From positions 1 through 20,745 of the forward strand of contig JALOAT010000060.1 in NCBI GenBank assembly GCA_023228645.1: a stretch of 20,745 nt of DNA, written 5' to 3'. The notes below the pieces were generated by a model that saw only the letters and a list, made by a program, of their open reading frames with translations, ran no database searches and was not told the origin of the DNA. The DNA comes from Gammaproteobacteria bacterium (GTDB lineage: Bacteria; Pseudomonadota; Gammaproteobacteria; Thiohalomonadales; Thiohalomonadaceae). The translations under genes were made by a program, and so were the position numbers. Within the stretch, counting starts at the first letter, position 1. Each line of letters opens with the position of its first letter. Below are positions 12,940 through 20,400 of this stretch, piece after piece.

Positions 12940-12995
12940 TTACTAGTTGGCAGTATGCTATAAAGATAGTGACAATACTAATGGAGTATAATTGA

Positions 12996-13505
12996 GTGAA
13001 AATTTTGACATCGCAAAGCTATTACGGTTATAACGTTGAAGTAAAAACGCCAGAAGCGCCGGAAGAATTGAATTATATTTGTAATTTGGCTATAGCTCAA
13101 AAATTATATGTAAATGAGGATTATACATTTTATAAACTATTGAATAATGAACGGCAATATATCAGACAGATGGCGGCGATGTCTATCCACGATGCTTTGT
13201 ATGGATTAGCCATTGTCTGGGATTATTCTAGACGAATTGTTGATCGCGGCTTCGCTGAAAGTATGGAGCAAATGGAATCTTTTGGTTTTTTGCCACAAGC
13301 TGTTGGCGTATTTGTACCACCACGCCAGCGTGGTGGTTTAATTGGATCATTAATGGTTAATAATATTTTGGATTCTTTTGCCCAGCCAGTATTTTGCATT
13401 GGCGATTCCCTACAGGAACAGGCATTTTGGATGTCAGATCGAGTAGATAAGACTTATATTAAATTTATGCTTACAGAAAAAGCAACAGTCCGGATCAATT
13501 TTTGA
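12996..13505 (+). CDS. Hypothetical protein, possibly GNAT-like, 169 aa
   Basis: GTG start after ATGGAGT. The stretch VGVFVPPRQRGGLIGSLMVNNIL (about 103-125) resembles acetyltransferase motif A (V-x-P-x-x-[RQ]-[RQ]-x-G-[IVL]-G), which binds acetyl-CoA. The preceding DALYGLAIVWDYSRR could be the strand before it. The rest of the fold is not recognisable, so the call is weak. Confidence 0.6.
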   Translation: MKILTSQSYYGYNVEVKTPEAPEELNYICNLAIAQKLYVNEDYTFYKLLNNERQYIRQMAAMSIHDALYGLAIVWDYSRRIVDRGFAESMEQMESFGFLPQAVGVFVPPRQRGGLIGSLMVNNILDSFAQPVFCIGDSLQEQAFWMSDRVDKTYIKFMLTEKATVRINF

Positions 13506-13519
13506 AAGGATATTGAAAA

Positions 13520-13954
13520 ATGTTAGATTCAATGATGGAATTATCAAAAGATAAGCTTTCAGAAATTATAAAAGAATATATTGAAGATTCTATCGCTCTA
13601 TTGAACCAAGAGAGACGGTCCTATGAAAAGCGAGCAATTGAAGTAGTAACTCGTCCACGCTTGTTCGGTCTTCGAGCCCCAATGGCGATTAATCCCACTC
13701 CTGAAGAGGCTGTCAGAATAGTCAAAGAAAGACTCAAATGGTATGGATATTCACGACATAGTTATATGGCTCGCAGAGTTCAAGCAACTATGTTTCAGGA
13801 TATGATTGACCGAGGCGATGCTGATTCGAAGTTTTTAATTTCGGTTGATGACCATTCAATGCTGATGAATTGTGACTATTCATCAAAAGCATCTTGGAAT
13901 GCAAACCGATGGGATGCTAAAAATGATCCAGAATTAGCTGATATGTTTAATTAA
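13520..13954 (+). CDS. Hypothetical protein, 144 aa
   Basis: Starts after GAAAGGATATTG. Helical N-terminus (ELSKDKLSEIIKEYIEDSIALLNQERRSYEKRAIE) then a basic middle with PTPEEAVRIVKERLKWYGYSRHSYMARRVQ. No membrane segment and no family recognised. Confidence 0.7.
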   Translation: MLDSMMELSKDKLSEIIKEYIEDSIALLNQERRSYEKRAIEVVTRPRLFGLRAPMAINPTPEEAVRIVKERLKWYGYSRHSYMARRVQATMFQDMIDRGDADSKFLISVDDHSMLMNCDYSSKASWNANRWDAKNDPELADMFN

Positions 13955-13980
13955 AATCGACTTTGTATAATTTTTATAAT

Positions 13981-14046
13981 ATAGTCTAATAGTAAAAGTA
14001 TGTCCTGATTACAGGCTTGATAGCTTTTACCAATAAACCAGACTAT
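13981..14046 (+). promoter_or_regulatory. Nested 5' UTR structure
   Basis: Three nested perfect pairings: ATAGTCT (13981-13987) with AGACTAT (14040-14046), GTAAAAG (13992-13998) with CTTTTAC (14024-14030), and CCTG with CAGG (about 14004-14015). The outer helix ends two bases before AAGGAG of the gene at 14060. TATAAT occurs at 13966-13971 and 13975-13980, so a transcript starting near 13978-13987 would begin with the structure. It could be a regulatory leader or a message-stabilising fold. Confidence 0.55.
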
Positions 14047-14059
14047 AAGGAGATATGCT

Positions 14060-14305
14060 ATGTCTGATGAAGTAACATTTAATGATGAATCTGGCTTGAA
14101 TTGGAATGACATTTCAAGTGAAGATTATCGAGTTTATGAATTTGCTGATACTCAAATTAAGATCCAATCACCCTTAAAACTTAACGTAAGTAGGAGCGGC
14201 GGCCATCGAATTTTTGATGCGAATGGCGTTAGTCACTACATTCCTGGTGGATGGCGGCATCTCTATTGGGAAGCGCGCCCAGGAAGTCCAAATTTTGTGA
14301 AATGA
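14060..14305 (+). CDS. Hypothetical protein, 81 aa
   Basis: Starts after AAGGAGAT behind the nested leader. Acidic start, then KIQSPLKLNVSRSGGHRIFDANGVSHYIPGGWRHLYWEARPG, probably beta-rich. A terminator follows within 10 bases, so leader, gene and terminator form a self-contained single-gene unit. Function unknown. Confidence 0.75.
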   Translation: MSDEVTFNDESGLNWNDISSEDYRVYEFADTQIKIQSPLKLNVSRSGGHRIFDANGVSHYIPGGWRHLYWEARPGSPNFVK

Positions 14306-14311
14306 TATAAC

Positions 14312-14345
14312 TGCGGATGGTAGATAACTACCATCCGCATTTTTC
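14312..14345 (+). terminator. Rho-independent terminator
   Basis: TGCGGATGGTAG-ATAA-CTACCATCCGCA, a perfect 12-bp stem, followed by TTTTTC. Confidence 0.93.
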
Positions 14346-14358
14346 TTGGGAGAAATAT

Positions 14359-14526
14359 ATGTGGGAATATGCTATTTGTGAACGCACTTGGAATGAACTT
14401 ATGAACGAGTCATCACTTAACAACTTTGGCAAAGATGGGTGGGAATTAGTTCAAGTCATTAAGTCAGGCCCACGGGAATCGGAACGTCAATATATCTTTA
14501 AAAGACTCAAGGGCAAAAATGCTTGA
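14359..14526 (+). CDS. DUF4177-like protein, 55 aa
   Basis: Start at 14359 after GGGAGA; the in-frame ATG at 14317 lies inside the terminator stem. The pattern MWEYAICE...LNNFGKDGWELVQVI...RQYIFKRLKG matches the small DUF4177 fold (W-E-Y ... LN-x-x-G-x-x-G-W-E-L-V-x-[VI] ... Y-[IV]-F-K-R). Function of the family unknown. Its TGA overlaps the next -35 box. Confidence 0.72.
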   Translation: MWEYAICERTWNELMNESSLNNFGKDGWELVQVIKSGPRESERQYIFKRLKGKNA

Positions 14527-14551
14527 CACATAGTATTGTCTATCATATATT
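14523..14551 (+). promoter_or_regulatory. Sigma70-type promoter for a second RNA unit
   Basis: TTGACA (14523-14528), 17-base spacer, TATATT (14546-14551). No gene starts for another 250 bases. Confidence 0.75.
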
Positions 14552-14557
14552 GGAATC

Positions 14558-14760
14558 GTCCGGTGGGAGGTTCGACTCCGCCCATCCAATGCTTGTCTGA
14601 AACCTGGTCAGCCGGCCCAGCGAGTAAGAAGTCTGGAGAGACTCGCGGAATATATAACCTTTATCCGTGCTAAGCAGCCTAAATGCCGTTTTAACTCTCC
14701 GGGGGAGATAGGTATTTAGAGTCCGAGGGTTCGATTCCTGATGGTAGGCGTGAGATTAAT
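14558..14760 (+). ncRNA. Structured RNA with two T-arm-like segments
   Basis: A promoter-led stretch with no gene. First, GGAGG-TTCGACT-CCGCC (14566-14582, one A-G mismatch) followed by CATCCAA looks like a tRNA 3' half beginning almost at the transcript start. Then a hairpin GCGAGT/ACTCGC (14620-14625 with 14641-14646). Then CTAAATGCC (14679-14687) pairs over 9 bp with GGTATTTAG (14711-14719) around TCTCC-GGG-GGAGA. Last, GAGGG-TTCGATT-CCTGA (14725-14741), with two stem mismatches, inside a GCCTA/TAGGC closing pair. No D-arm or anticodon is present. Both look like remodelled or decayed tRNAs. Confidence 0.45.
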
Positions 14761-14800
14761 CTTGCGAGGACACAAATTTTTCAAGTCATAGGAGAGCTAG

Positions 14801-15142
14801 ATGAGTAAATTGATCCCAAATCGTAAACTTGAATATGCAATTGAAGTGCCTATGACTAAAGCAGAGGCACGTAAAGACGCACTTAAAACATTTAAGACTT
14901 TTGGAAGCATTGTCCAAACATCTTTCGCCGCCCTTCTAATCGGGTTACTTTCTATTCCAGTTATCATTGCTGCTGAATGGGCAGCTTTAGTACCATTAGT
15001 TGGTATATTTCTATTCCTTCTTTATATTCAATATGATAATTATTATAGTTTCAATCGGAACCGAATCCTTTATAAGGATATAAAAGAAACTCGGGACCAG
15101 CTTGACGATTTTTTAAAGGAAAAAGGATATCTTGATACTTAA
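14801..15142 (+). CDS. Small membrane protein with two TM helices, 113 aa
   Basis: Starts after TAGGAGAG. Residues about 37-57 (SIVQTSFAALLIGLLSIPVII) and about 61-77 (ALVPLVGIFLFLLYIQY) are hydrophobic, giving a helical hairpin with both charged ends probably in the cytoplasm. The C-terminal part (YKDIKETRDQLDDFLKEKGYL) is a charged helix. Function unknown. It overlaps the next gene by 11 bases. Confidence 0.75.
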   Translation: MSKLIPNRKLEYAIEVPMTKAEARKDALKTFKTFGSIVQTSFAALLIGLLSIPVIIAAEWAALVPLVGIFLFLLYIQYDNYYSFNRNRILYKDIKETRDQLDDFLKEKGYLDT

Positions 15143-15452
15143 TAAACATTTGGATCAGATTCCGGAGGATGCCATTTATATTGGAAGGGGATCAAAATGG
15201 GGTAATCCATTTAAGATAGGTGTTGATGGTAGCCGGTCTCAAGTTATTTTCCTATACGAAGAATGGCTTAAAACACAGGATGAACTTATTGATTCAATTG
15301 ATGAACTTAAGGACAAAAGTCTTGTATGTTTTTGCAAGCCAAAACCGTGTCACGGTGATATTTTAATTAAAGTTCAGCGTATGGATTTTAATGATAGGAA
15401 GTTGTGGAAAGAAAACTTTTTTGACCGTAGAAATTTTTTTCAAGGGGCATAA
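15132..15452 (+). CDS. DUF4326 family protein, 106 aa
   Basis: TTG start: the frame has no upstream ATG, AAAGGA at 15121-15126 is well placed, and the family N-terminus begins here. YIGRGSKWGNPFKIG (about 16-30) and LVCFCKPKPCHGDILI (about 63-78) are the signature blocks of DUF4326, with conserved Cys and His in the second. The biochemical role of the family is not established to my knowledge; it is common in phages. The last 25 residues run past the domain. Confidence 0.85.
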   Translation: MILNKHLDQIPEDAIYIGRGSKWGNPFKIGVDGSRSQVIFLYEEWLKTQDELIDSIDELKDKSLVCFCKPKPCHGDILIKVQRMDFNDRKLWKENFFDRRNFFQGA

Positions 15453-15453
15453 T

Positions 15454-15732
15454 ATGATATCTGATGATATAATTGGTAAACTTATCACATCTATACAGCG
15501 CAACACAAGTGAGTGGACTGTTGATAATGATCTTCTAATTCACAAATCTAGGATTTTTATCGGCAATTTTAATAATCCATCGTGTTTAATTATCCATATT
15601 GCTGGTATCAAATATGGAGTTATTTCTAATACCATTGATGCAAAACAAGCAAAAATGTTATCCGAAACTATTATGGAAATTTATAATAATACTGTTGACT
15701 TATACGTCAATTCAATCGTGGATCAGCTCTAA
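15454..15732 (+). CDS. Hypothetical protein, 92 aa
   Basis: The ATG at 15454 follows AAGGGG at 15443-15448; the in-frame ATG at 15391 overlaps the DUF4326 gene. Ile/Asn-rich mixed alpha/beta protein (ISDDIIGKLITSIQRNTSEW...). The stop overlaps the next ATG. Confidence 0.7.
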   Translation: MISDDIIGKLITSIQRNTSEWTVDNDLLIHKSRIFIGNFNNPSCLIIHIAGIKYGVISNTIDAKQAKMLSETIMEIYNNTVDLYVNSIVDQL

Positions 15733-16043
15733 TGATGAGTCAGATTATAAAAATAATTGAAATTTTTGGTGCTGAAATAACAAGCACTGAATATTTTTGT
15801 CAAAAGGGTGAGAATTCAATCTTTTTAGATTTTGAAAATGAATTCTGCTGGGCATCAATATCATATAACAAAGATACTAAAGACTTATCAAGTGCAGCAA
15901 TTGAAGATAAAGGCCGTAAATTTTATTTTCAACTTAACATTCCTGGTTCTGTTTATGAAACAGATCCAGAAGCATCGCTTTTAGATAGCTATGAAGCTTA
16001 TCTTGAAAAATCGAAATTAATATGGGAAAATAAACTGACATAA
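15732..16043 (+). CDS. Hypothetical protein, 103 aa
   Basis: TAATG-coupled to the upstream gene. Soluble and acidic, with alternating hydrophobic strands (NSIFLDFENEFCWASISYNK). No family recognised; it may act with the preceding protein. Confidence 0.7.
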   Translation: MMSQIIKIIEIFGAEITSTEYFCQKGENSIFLDFENEFCWASISYNKDTKDLSSAAIEDKGRKFYFQLNIPGSVYETDPEASLLDSYEAYLEKSKLIWENKLT

Positions 16044-16054
16044 ATTTCATTATG

Positions 16055-16062
16055 TATAAATA
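16055..16062 (+). promoter_or_regulatory. Candidate T4-type late promoter
   Basis: TATAAATA, an exact match to the T4 late promoter consensus, 30 bases upstream of the ATG at 16092. Confidence 0.5.
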
Positions 16063-16091
16063 GACAGTTATATTCCTAATAGGAGACTATT

Positions 16092-16256
16092 ATGGCTTGT
16101 AAAAATTGTAAATGTCATATCACAGAAGATGATATTCGAAAAATGGACTACAAACGACTCAATCAGCTATTAAATGAAATGGTTGATGACGAAGTTTGCG
16201 ATGATACACAGGCTAACCTCCAAGGAATGATTGAAAAGGCTAAAAAAGTTAAGTGA
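16092..16256 (+). CDS. Small Cys-motif protein, 54 aa
   Basis: Starts after AGGAGA. The N-terminus MACKNCKCHITEDD holds a C-x2-C-x-C-H cluster that could bind a metal. The rest is an acidic helix (YKRLNQLLNEMVDDEVCDD...). Follows the candidate late promoter and precedes the composite protein at 16267. Confidence 0.7.
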   Translation: MACKNCKCHITEDDIRKMDYKRLNQLLNEMVDDEVCDDTQANLQGMIEKAKKVK

Positions 16257-16266
16257 GGGTCTGGTT

Positions 16267-17262
16267 ATGCGCTCGAATGAAATTAAAAAACTAAAAGAAC
16301 AAATTGCTTTTTTGACTAAAAAGATTGAAGAGGATTTGATTCTCAAATCAGTAAAGCCGGGCGAGATTGTTTTAACTGATCCCACTAACGATGAAGTGCC
16401 TGTTTTACAAAAGGCTGATAATGAAGAGCGTATTAAAATTTTGGCCAGAATTGAAGATGACATTAAAGATGATGAAGATTTGAACGAAAAGAGCGGCTAT
16501 TCAGCTAAATCAGCTCATTCAGGCAAAGACCTCGGTAAGCCAGGTAAAAATTTCAAGAAAATTGCCGATAAAGCCGCCAAGGAATATGGCTCAAAAGAAG
16601 CTGGAAAGCGCGTCGCAGGTGTAGTCTTGGCCAAACTTAGAAAAGAATCAGTAGATCCTTCAAAGGCACTTATGCTTGAAGGTATGGAAATGGCCTTAAC
16701 TGGCGAGCTTGACGAAAAACTTAAACCATCAATGGGCGTTGGTGCTTACATTGACGACTTTGTCCATTCAAAGAATAAACGATTTGCTGGTAAATCAAAA
16801 GCTCAGCGTATCAAAATGGCTAAAGGTGCTTATTACGGTGCTACTAAAGAATCAGTAAATGAAGCAGGTGATGAGTGGTATCAAAAAGGATATCAGCATT
16901 ATAAAAATGGCGGTGAACCGAGAAGTCCAGCGTTTTTTGGTAAAATGGATTCGTATCATTCATTTAAAAAAGGTTTTGAAGCTGCTAAGAATGAAAAACC
17001 AGTTAATGAAGCTGCCGAAGATAGTGAACATTTTGTTATCACTCCAGAATTAATGCTCCGTTCAATGGAATGGGCAAAAGAAGATGCTGGAGAAGATATT
17101 CAACTTCACAAATATATTGAAGCGTTGTCAGAAATGATGGCTACCAAGGATGTTTTGGATAGTGATGATTATGAAGCTATTGTTTCAAAAGTTACACCAA
17201 ACGATCCTAATGTCAACGACAATGGACCGGAATCTCCACCAGAACAAGAAAGCACATATTAA
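16267..17262 (+). CDS. Composite phage protein with KSAHSGKD-type module, 331 aa
   Basis: Start at 16267 after GAGGG at 16255-16259. Residues 1-25 form a coiled coil. Residues about 76-126 (SGYSAKSAHSGKDLGKPGKNF...GSKEAGKRVAGVVLAKLRK) are a small basic module I recall from phage virion-region proteins. Residues about 145-195 (MGVGAYIDDFVHSKNKRFAGKSKAQRIKMAKGAYYG) and about 205-240 (EWYQKGYQHYKNGG...SYHSFKKGFEAAKNE) are two further short modules seen in similar phage proteins. They are joined by repeated linkers ESVD, ESVNEA and KPVNEA, and the C-terminus is acidic. A structural or packaged role is a guess, fitting the late promoter upstream at 16055. Confidence 0.72.
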   Translation: MRSNEIKKLKEQIAFLTKKIEEDLILKSVKPGEIVLTDPTNDEVPVLQKADNEERIKILARIEDDIKDDEDLNEKSGYSAKSAHSGKDLGKPGKNFKKIADKAAKEYGSKEAGKRVAGVVLAKLRKESVDPSKALMLEGMEMALTGELDEKLKPSMGVGAYIDDFVHSKNKRFAGKSKAQRIKMAKGAYYGATKESVNEAGDEWYQKGYQHYKNGGEPRSPAFFGKMDSYHSFKKGFEAAKNEKPVNEAAEDSEHFVITPELMLRSMEWAKEDAGEDIQLHKYIEALSEMMATKDVLDSDDYEAIVSKVTPNDPNVNDNGPESPPEQESTY

Positions 17263-17534
17263 TGGATTACAGACAAGCATTAATGTACCATTTGGTACGA
17301 TATGAAATGATGGTGTCGTTAGTTGGTGGTTTACCACTAACGACATATACTAAGCAAGAATTGCAAGAATTTATTAAATTAACAATGGATAATATTGAAA
17401 ATTACCCATTAGAGAAGCTTAACCGTTGGTTTGGTTTTATCCAAGGAATTATTATAGCGTGTGGTTTTACAACAGTTCAAGCCGAACGTGATGCTACACG
17501 ACCACATTTTAAACATTTAGATTTTCCCGCTTGA
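17262..17534 (+). CDS. Hypothetical protein, 90 aa
   Basis: TAATG-coupled to the composite gene. Helical (ALMYHLVRYEMMVSLVGG, QELQEFIKLTMDNIEN, WFGFIQGIIIACGF), partly hydrophobic. The first helix coding region contains a DNA inverted repeat (GTCGTTAGT/ACTAACGAC, about 17315-17344). No family recognised. Confidence 0.7.
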   Translation: MDYRQALMYHLVRYEMMVSLVGGLPLTTYTKQELQEFIKLTMDNIENYPLEKLNRWFGFIQGIIIACGFTTVQAERDATRPHFKHLDFPA

Positions 17535-17554
17535 ATTTATCTTTTCTTTATGTT

Positions 17555-17574
17555 ATATTGATTTAAATCAATAT
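17555..17574 (+). promoter_or_regulatory. Perfect 20-bp palindrome upstream of the synthetase-like gene
   Basis: ATATTGATTT followed by its exact reverse complement, ending 2 bases before GAAAGGAAG. It could be an operator for a dimeric repressor or a hairpin next to the ribosome site. Confidence 0.5.
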
Positions 17575-17587
17575 TGAAAGGAAGAAA

Positions 17588-18343
17588 ATGATCCCGGTGT
17601 ATAATGTGAATGGCTTACCATTCTGGTCTCAAGAAGACATCAAACTTAGAAATTATCTGAAGGATCATTTTGCATCCAAAGTATTTGGAATTCTTGAACA
17701 GGAGAATCCAGCTTGGAAGATGCTTGAAATTGAAGCACCACTTCTAACACCAGTAAGTTTAATCAATCCAAACTACACAAATGAAGATGTGTGGATGCAA
17801 GAACGTATGGATAATGAGATTAACCATTTAGTTCTTCGTCCAGAAACGACTCCTGGTTCATATGCCTATGCTAAGCATCTTTTAGAATCGCATTCAATTT
17901 ACAAGCCACCATTTATTGTCTGGCAGGCAGGTAAAAGCTTCCGTCGCGAGCAGGACCAAGTTAGTAAGAATATGCGTTTGAAGGAATTCTATCAACAAGA
18001 ATTCCAGTGCATCTACACTGCTGACACTATGAATGATTATCACACTGCTGTTCTTGATCCAATCAAGGATATGTTGGCAGATGCCTGCAATCTAAGTGCT
18101 CGAGTGATTGCCAGTGACCGTCTTCCTTCATATAGTGAGATTACGATGGATGTTGAGGTATTCAACGGTGACAAATATATGGAAGTTTGCTCCATCAGCC
18201 GCCGCACTGATTTCCCAACTAAAGCAAGATTCCAAACCAAGAAAGGTTTGGTAGAGAAAGATTTGATGGTTCTTGAAATTGCTATTGGTTTGGACCGCGT
18301 GATCTATAATAGGAATCATATTGACAGATCACGCCCATTTTAA
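17588..18343 (+). CDS. GlyRS-like class II aminoacyl-tRNA synthetase core, 251 aa
   Basis: Class II signatures appear in order: a motif 1-like EAPLLTP (49-55), RPETTPG (84-90) like the GlyRS RPETAQG, motif 2 GKSFRREQ (115-122) with the F-R-x-E core, LKEFYQQEFQ (131-140) like R-E-F-x-Q-x-E, MDVEVFNG...SRRTDF as in alpha2 GlyRS, and motif 3 GLDR (234-237). Catalytic Arg residues of motifs 2 and 3 are present, so ATP/amino-acid activation is plausible. The protein ends 14 residues after motif 3, without the C-terminal anticodon-binding domain, and is about half the usual length. It may charge a tRNA by its acceptor end only, charge a tRNA-like RNA, or act as a paralogue with another substrate. 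Start after GAAAGGAAG. Confidence 0.8.
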   Translation: MIPVYNVNGLPFWSQEDIKLRNYLKDHFASKVFGILEQENPAWKMLEIEAPLLTPVSLINPNYTNEDVWMQERMDNEINHLVLRPETTPGSYAYAKHLLESHSIYKPPFIVWQAGKSFRREQDQVSKNMRLKEFYQQEFQCIYTADTMNDYHTAVLDPIKDMLADACNLSARVIASDRLPSYSEITMDVEVFNGDKYMEVCSISRRTDFPTKARFQTKKGLVEKDLMVLEIAIGLDRVIYNRNHIDRSRPF

Positions 18344-18356
18344 TTAGAGTGGATAA

Positions 18357-20345
18357 ATGACGAAACTTAATAAAGAACAACAAGAAGCAGTAGATCACAA
18401 AGATGGGCCTTGTATTGTTTTGGCCGGGCCCGGCGCCGGCAAGACGGCAGTATTGACTCGTCGCACCGCAAAACTGGTAGATTCAGGCGTAGCACCTGAA
18501 CGAGTATTGTTATTAACGTTTACTCGTTTGGCTGCTAAGGAGATGCTTGATCGGGCAAAAGCCATCAACCCATTGTGCGAAAAAGTTGACGGCGGCACGT
18601 TTCACAGTCTTGCTACCCGCATAGTCAATCAAAATAATCATTTGTTTGGTAAAACCAAGCCATTTACTATTCTTGATGTTGAGGATAACCAGACAATAGT
18701 CAAACAGTTGACTAATGAAGTCAGAAATGGATCCACAGATGAGGATTGGCCATCGCCATCAATGATTCAGCGAATTATTAGTTTTTCAACTAACACTCGA
18801 ATGACTATTGCTGAATCTATTTTTTCAGTATCTCCTAATTATGTTCATCTCACCCAAAAACTTGAAACTATACGTGACAAATATTTTGATTATAAAATTG
18901 AACGTGGATTATTGGACTATGATGATTGTTTGGAATATTTTTCTGCACTCTTGAGTAATGAAGATATCGCTCCAGCAATTAGGGCCAAATGGGACTATGT
19001 CTTAGTTGATGAATATCAGGATACTAACCAACTCCAACTTGAGATCGTATATGGGCTGGTACACAAATCTAAAGCCAATATTATGGTTGTGGGTGATCCA
19101 GCCCAAAGTATATATTCTTTTCGTGGATCTGCCCCAGAAACTATGACGGGCTTTAGAAATCGTTTCCCTAAATCTAAAATAATCAATCTTGATACCAACT
19201 ATCGATCCACACCAGAGATTGTTGATGTGGTAAATTCAATTGATAAGCGACTTGGTATTGGTTTTAATAGAACATTACATTCATTTCAAAAGAGTAGTGA
19301 TGACTTACCTAACTTTGTTGAATGTGGAAATGTTAATTCGCAGGCTGTCACATTGGCTGATAATATACTTGAAAGCAAAAATTCAGGTAAATGTATGTTA
19401 TCTCAAAACGCTGTAATTGTTAGAGCTATGGCGTATGCTCGCCCTATTGAGATTGAATTTACAAAACGTAAAATACCTTATAAAATTGTCGGTGGATTGC
19501 GTATTGACGAGGCTGCCCACGTTAAGGATCTGCTCTCATTGGCCCGAATCGCAACGAATCCACAGCACGAACCCGCTTGGCTTCGAATATTGACGAGATT
19601 TAAAAAGCTTGGTGCAAAAACAGCAAATGAAATATCCAGTCTGATGGCTAATGCTGTTGGAATCCAGGATGTTGTTGATCAGCTTGAAAATTACCCTTCT
19701 AAGAAATTTGATTTTAAACCCGTGATCAATTCTCTAAAGGAGTTTGATAAAAGTGATCTAACTCCTGCTGAAAAACTAGAACTTTGTGTCCAATATATGG
19801 AACCAATTTGGTCTACCATAAAAGAATGGAAAGATGATTGGAAGGACCGTAAAAAGGATCTTGAATCTATAATATCAATAGCTAATGATCATTCTACTGT
19901 AGAATCGTTTCTATCAACTATTACTCTTGATTATTCCGTTGACAACAAAAAGATTCACGAAAAAGAACCAAGATATGAAGATGATATGATTACTATTACT
20001 ACTGTTCACGGTTCTAAGGGCCTTGAATGGCCAAGGGTTCATATTCCATCTTTTATATCTGGTCACATACCTTCAACTTATACTCTTGACACAAAAGAAG
20101 AAATGCGTATATTGTATGTCGCAGTGAGTAGAGCAAAGAAAGAATTGTTTATCTACAAACCGCTGTTCAATCCGCAAGGATCATTTTCACAAGAATCTGA
20201 ATTTGAACCGATGATTAAGCCACATTGTAATGTGGTTAGAGTTAAAAAGGGATCTCCTTTAGGGAGTGACAGAATAAATTCATCAACTAAAATTGATATG
20301 AAGGCAGTGCTGGCCGCGAAGATGAAAAAACGCCAAACTGCTTGA
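18357..20345 (+). CDS. UvrD/PcrA/Rep-family SF1 DNA helicase, 662 aa
   Basis: All SF1A motifs are visible: Q motif LNKEQQEAV (4-12), Walker A AGPGAGKT (23-30), Ia LLLTFTRLAAKEM, motif II VDEYQDTN (about 217), motif III VVGDPAQSIYSFRGS (about 245), IV LDTNYRST, V TTVHGSKGLEWP (about 548) and VI LYVAVSRAKKEL (about 587). Length is close to Rep/UvrD. It unwinds DNA 3' to 5' using ATP, probably in phage replication, recombination or repair. It begins 13 bases after the synthetase-like gene with only a weak ribosome site (GTGGATAA). Confidence 0.95.
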   Translation: MTKLNKEQQEAVDHKDGPCIVLAGPGAGKTAVLTRRTAKLVDSGVAPERVLLLTFTRLAAKEMLDRAKAINPLCEKVDGGTFHSLATRIVNQNNHLFGKTKPFTILDVEDNQTIVKQLTNEVRNGSTDEDWPSPSMIQRIISFSTNTRMTIAESIFSVSPNYVHLTQKLETIRDKYFDYKIERGLLDYDDCLEYFSALLSNEDIAPAIRAKWDYVLVDEYQDTNQLQLEIVYGLVHKSKANIMVVGDPAQSIYSFRGSAPETMTGFRNRFPKSKIINLDTNYRSTPEIVDVVNSIDKRLGIGFNRTLHSFQKSSDDLPNFVECGNVNSQAVTLADNILESKNSGKCMLSQNAVIVRAMAYARPIEIEFTKRKIPYKIVGGLRIDEAAHVKDLLSLARIATNPQHEPAWLRILTRFKKLGAKTANEISSLMANAVGIQDVVDQLENYPSKKFDFKPVINSLKEFDKSDLTPAEKLELCVQYMEPIWSTIKEWKDDWKDRKKDLESIISIANDHSTVESFLSTITLDYSVDNKKIHEKEPRYEDDMITITTVHGSKGLEWPRVHIPSFISGHIPSTYTLDTKEEMRILYVAVSRAKKELFIYKPLFNPQGSFSQESEFEPMIKPHCNVVRVKKGSPLGSDRINSSTKIDMKAVLAAKMKKRQTA

Positions 20346-20370
20346 CTTGCTTTTAAGACAATACTATTAT
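20342..20370 (+). promoter_or_regulatory. Sigma70-type promoter for clpP
   Basis: TTGACT (20342-20347), 17-base spacer, TATTAT (20365-20370), overlapping the helicase stop and 30 bases before the clpP ATG. Confidence 0.7.
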
Positions 20371-20400
20371 CAGTTAGAAATTAACACAGAAAGGAAATAT

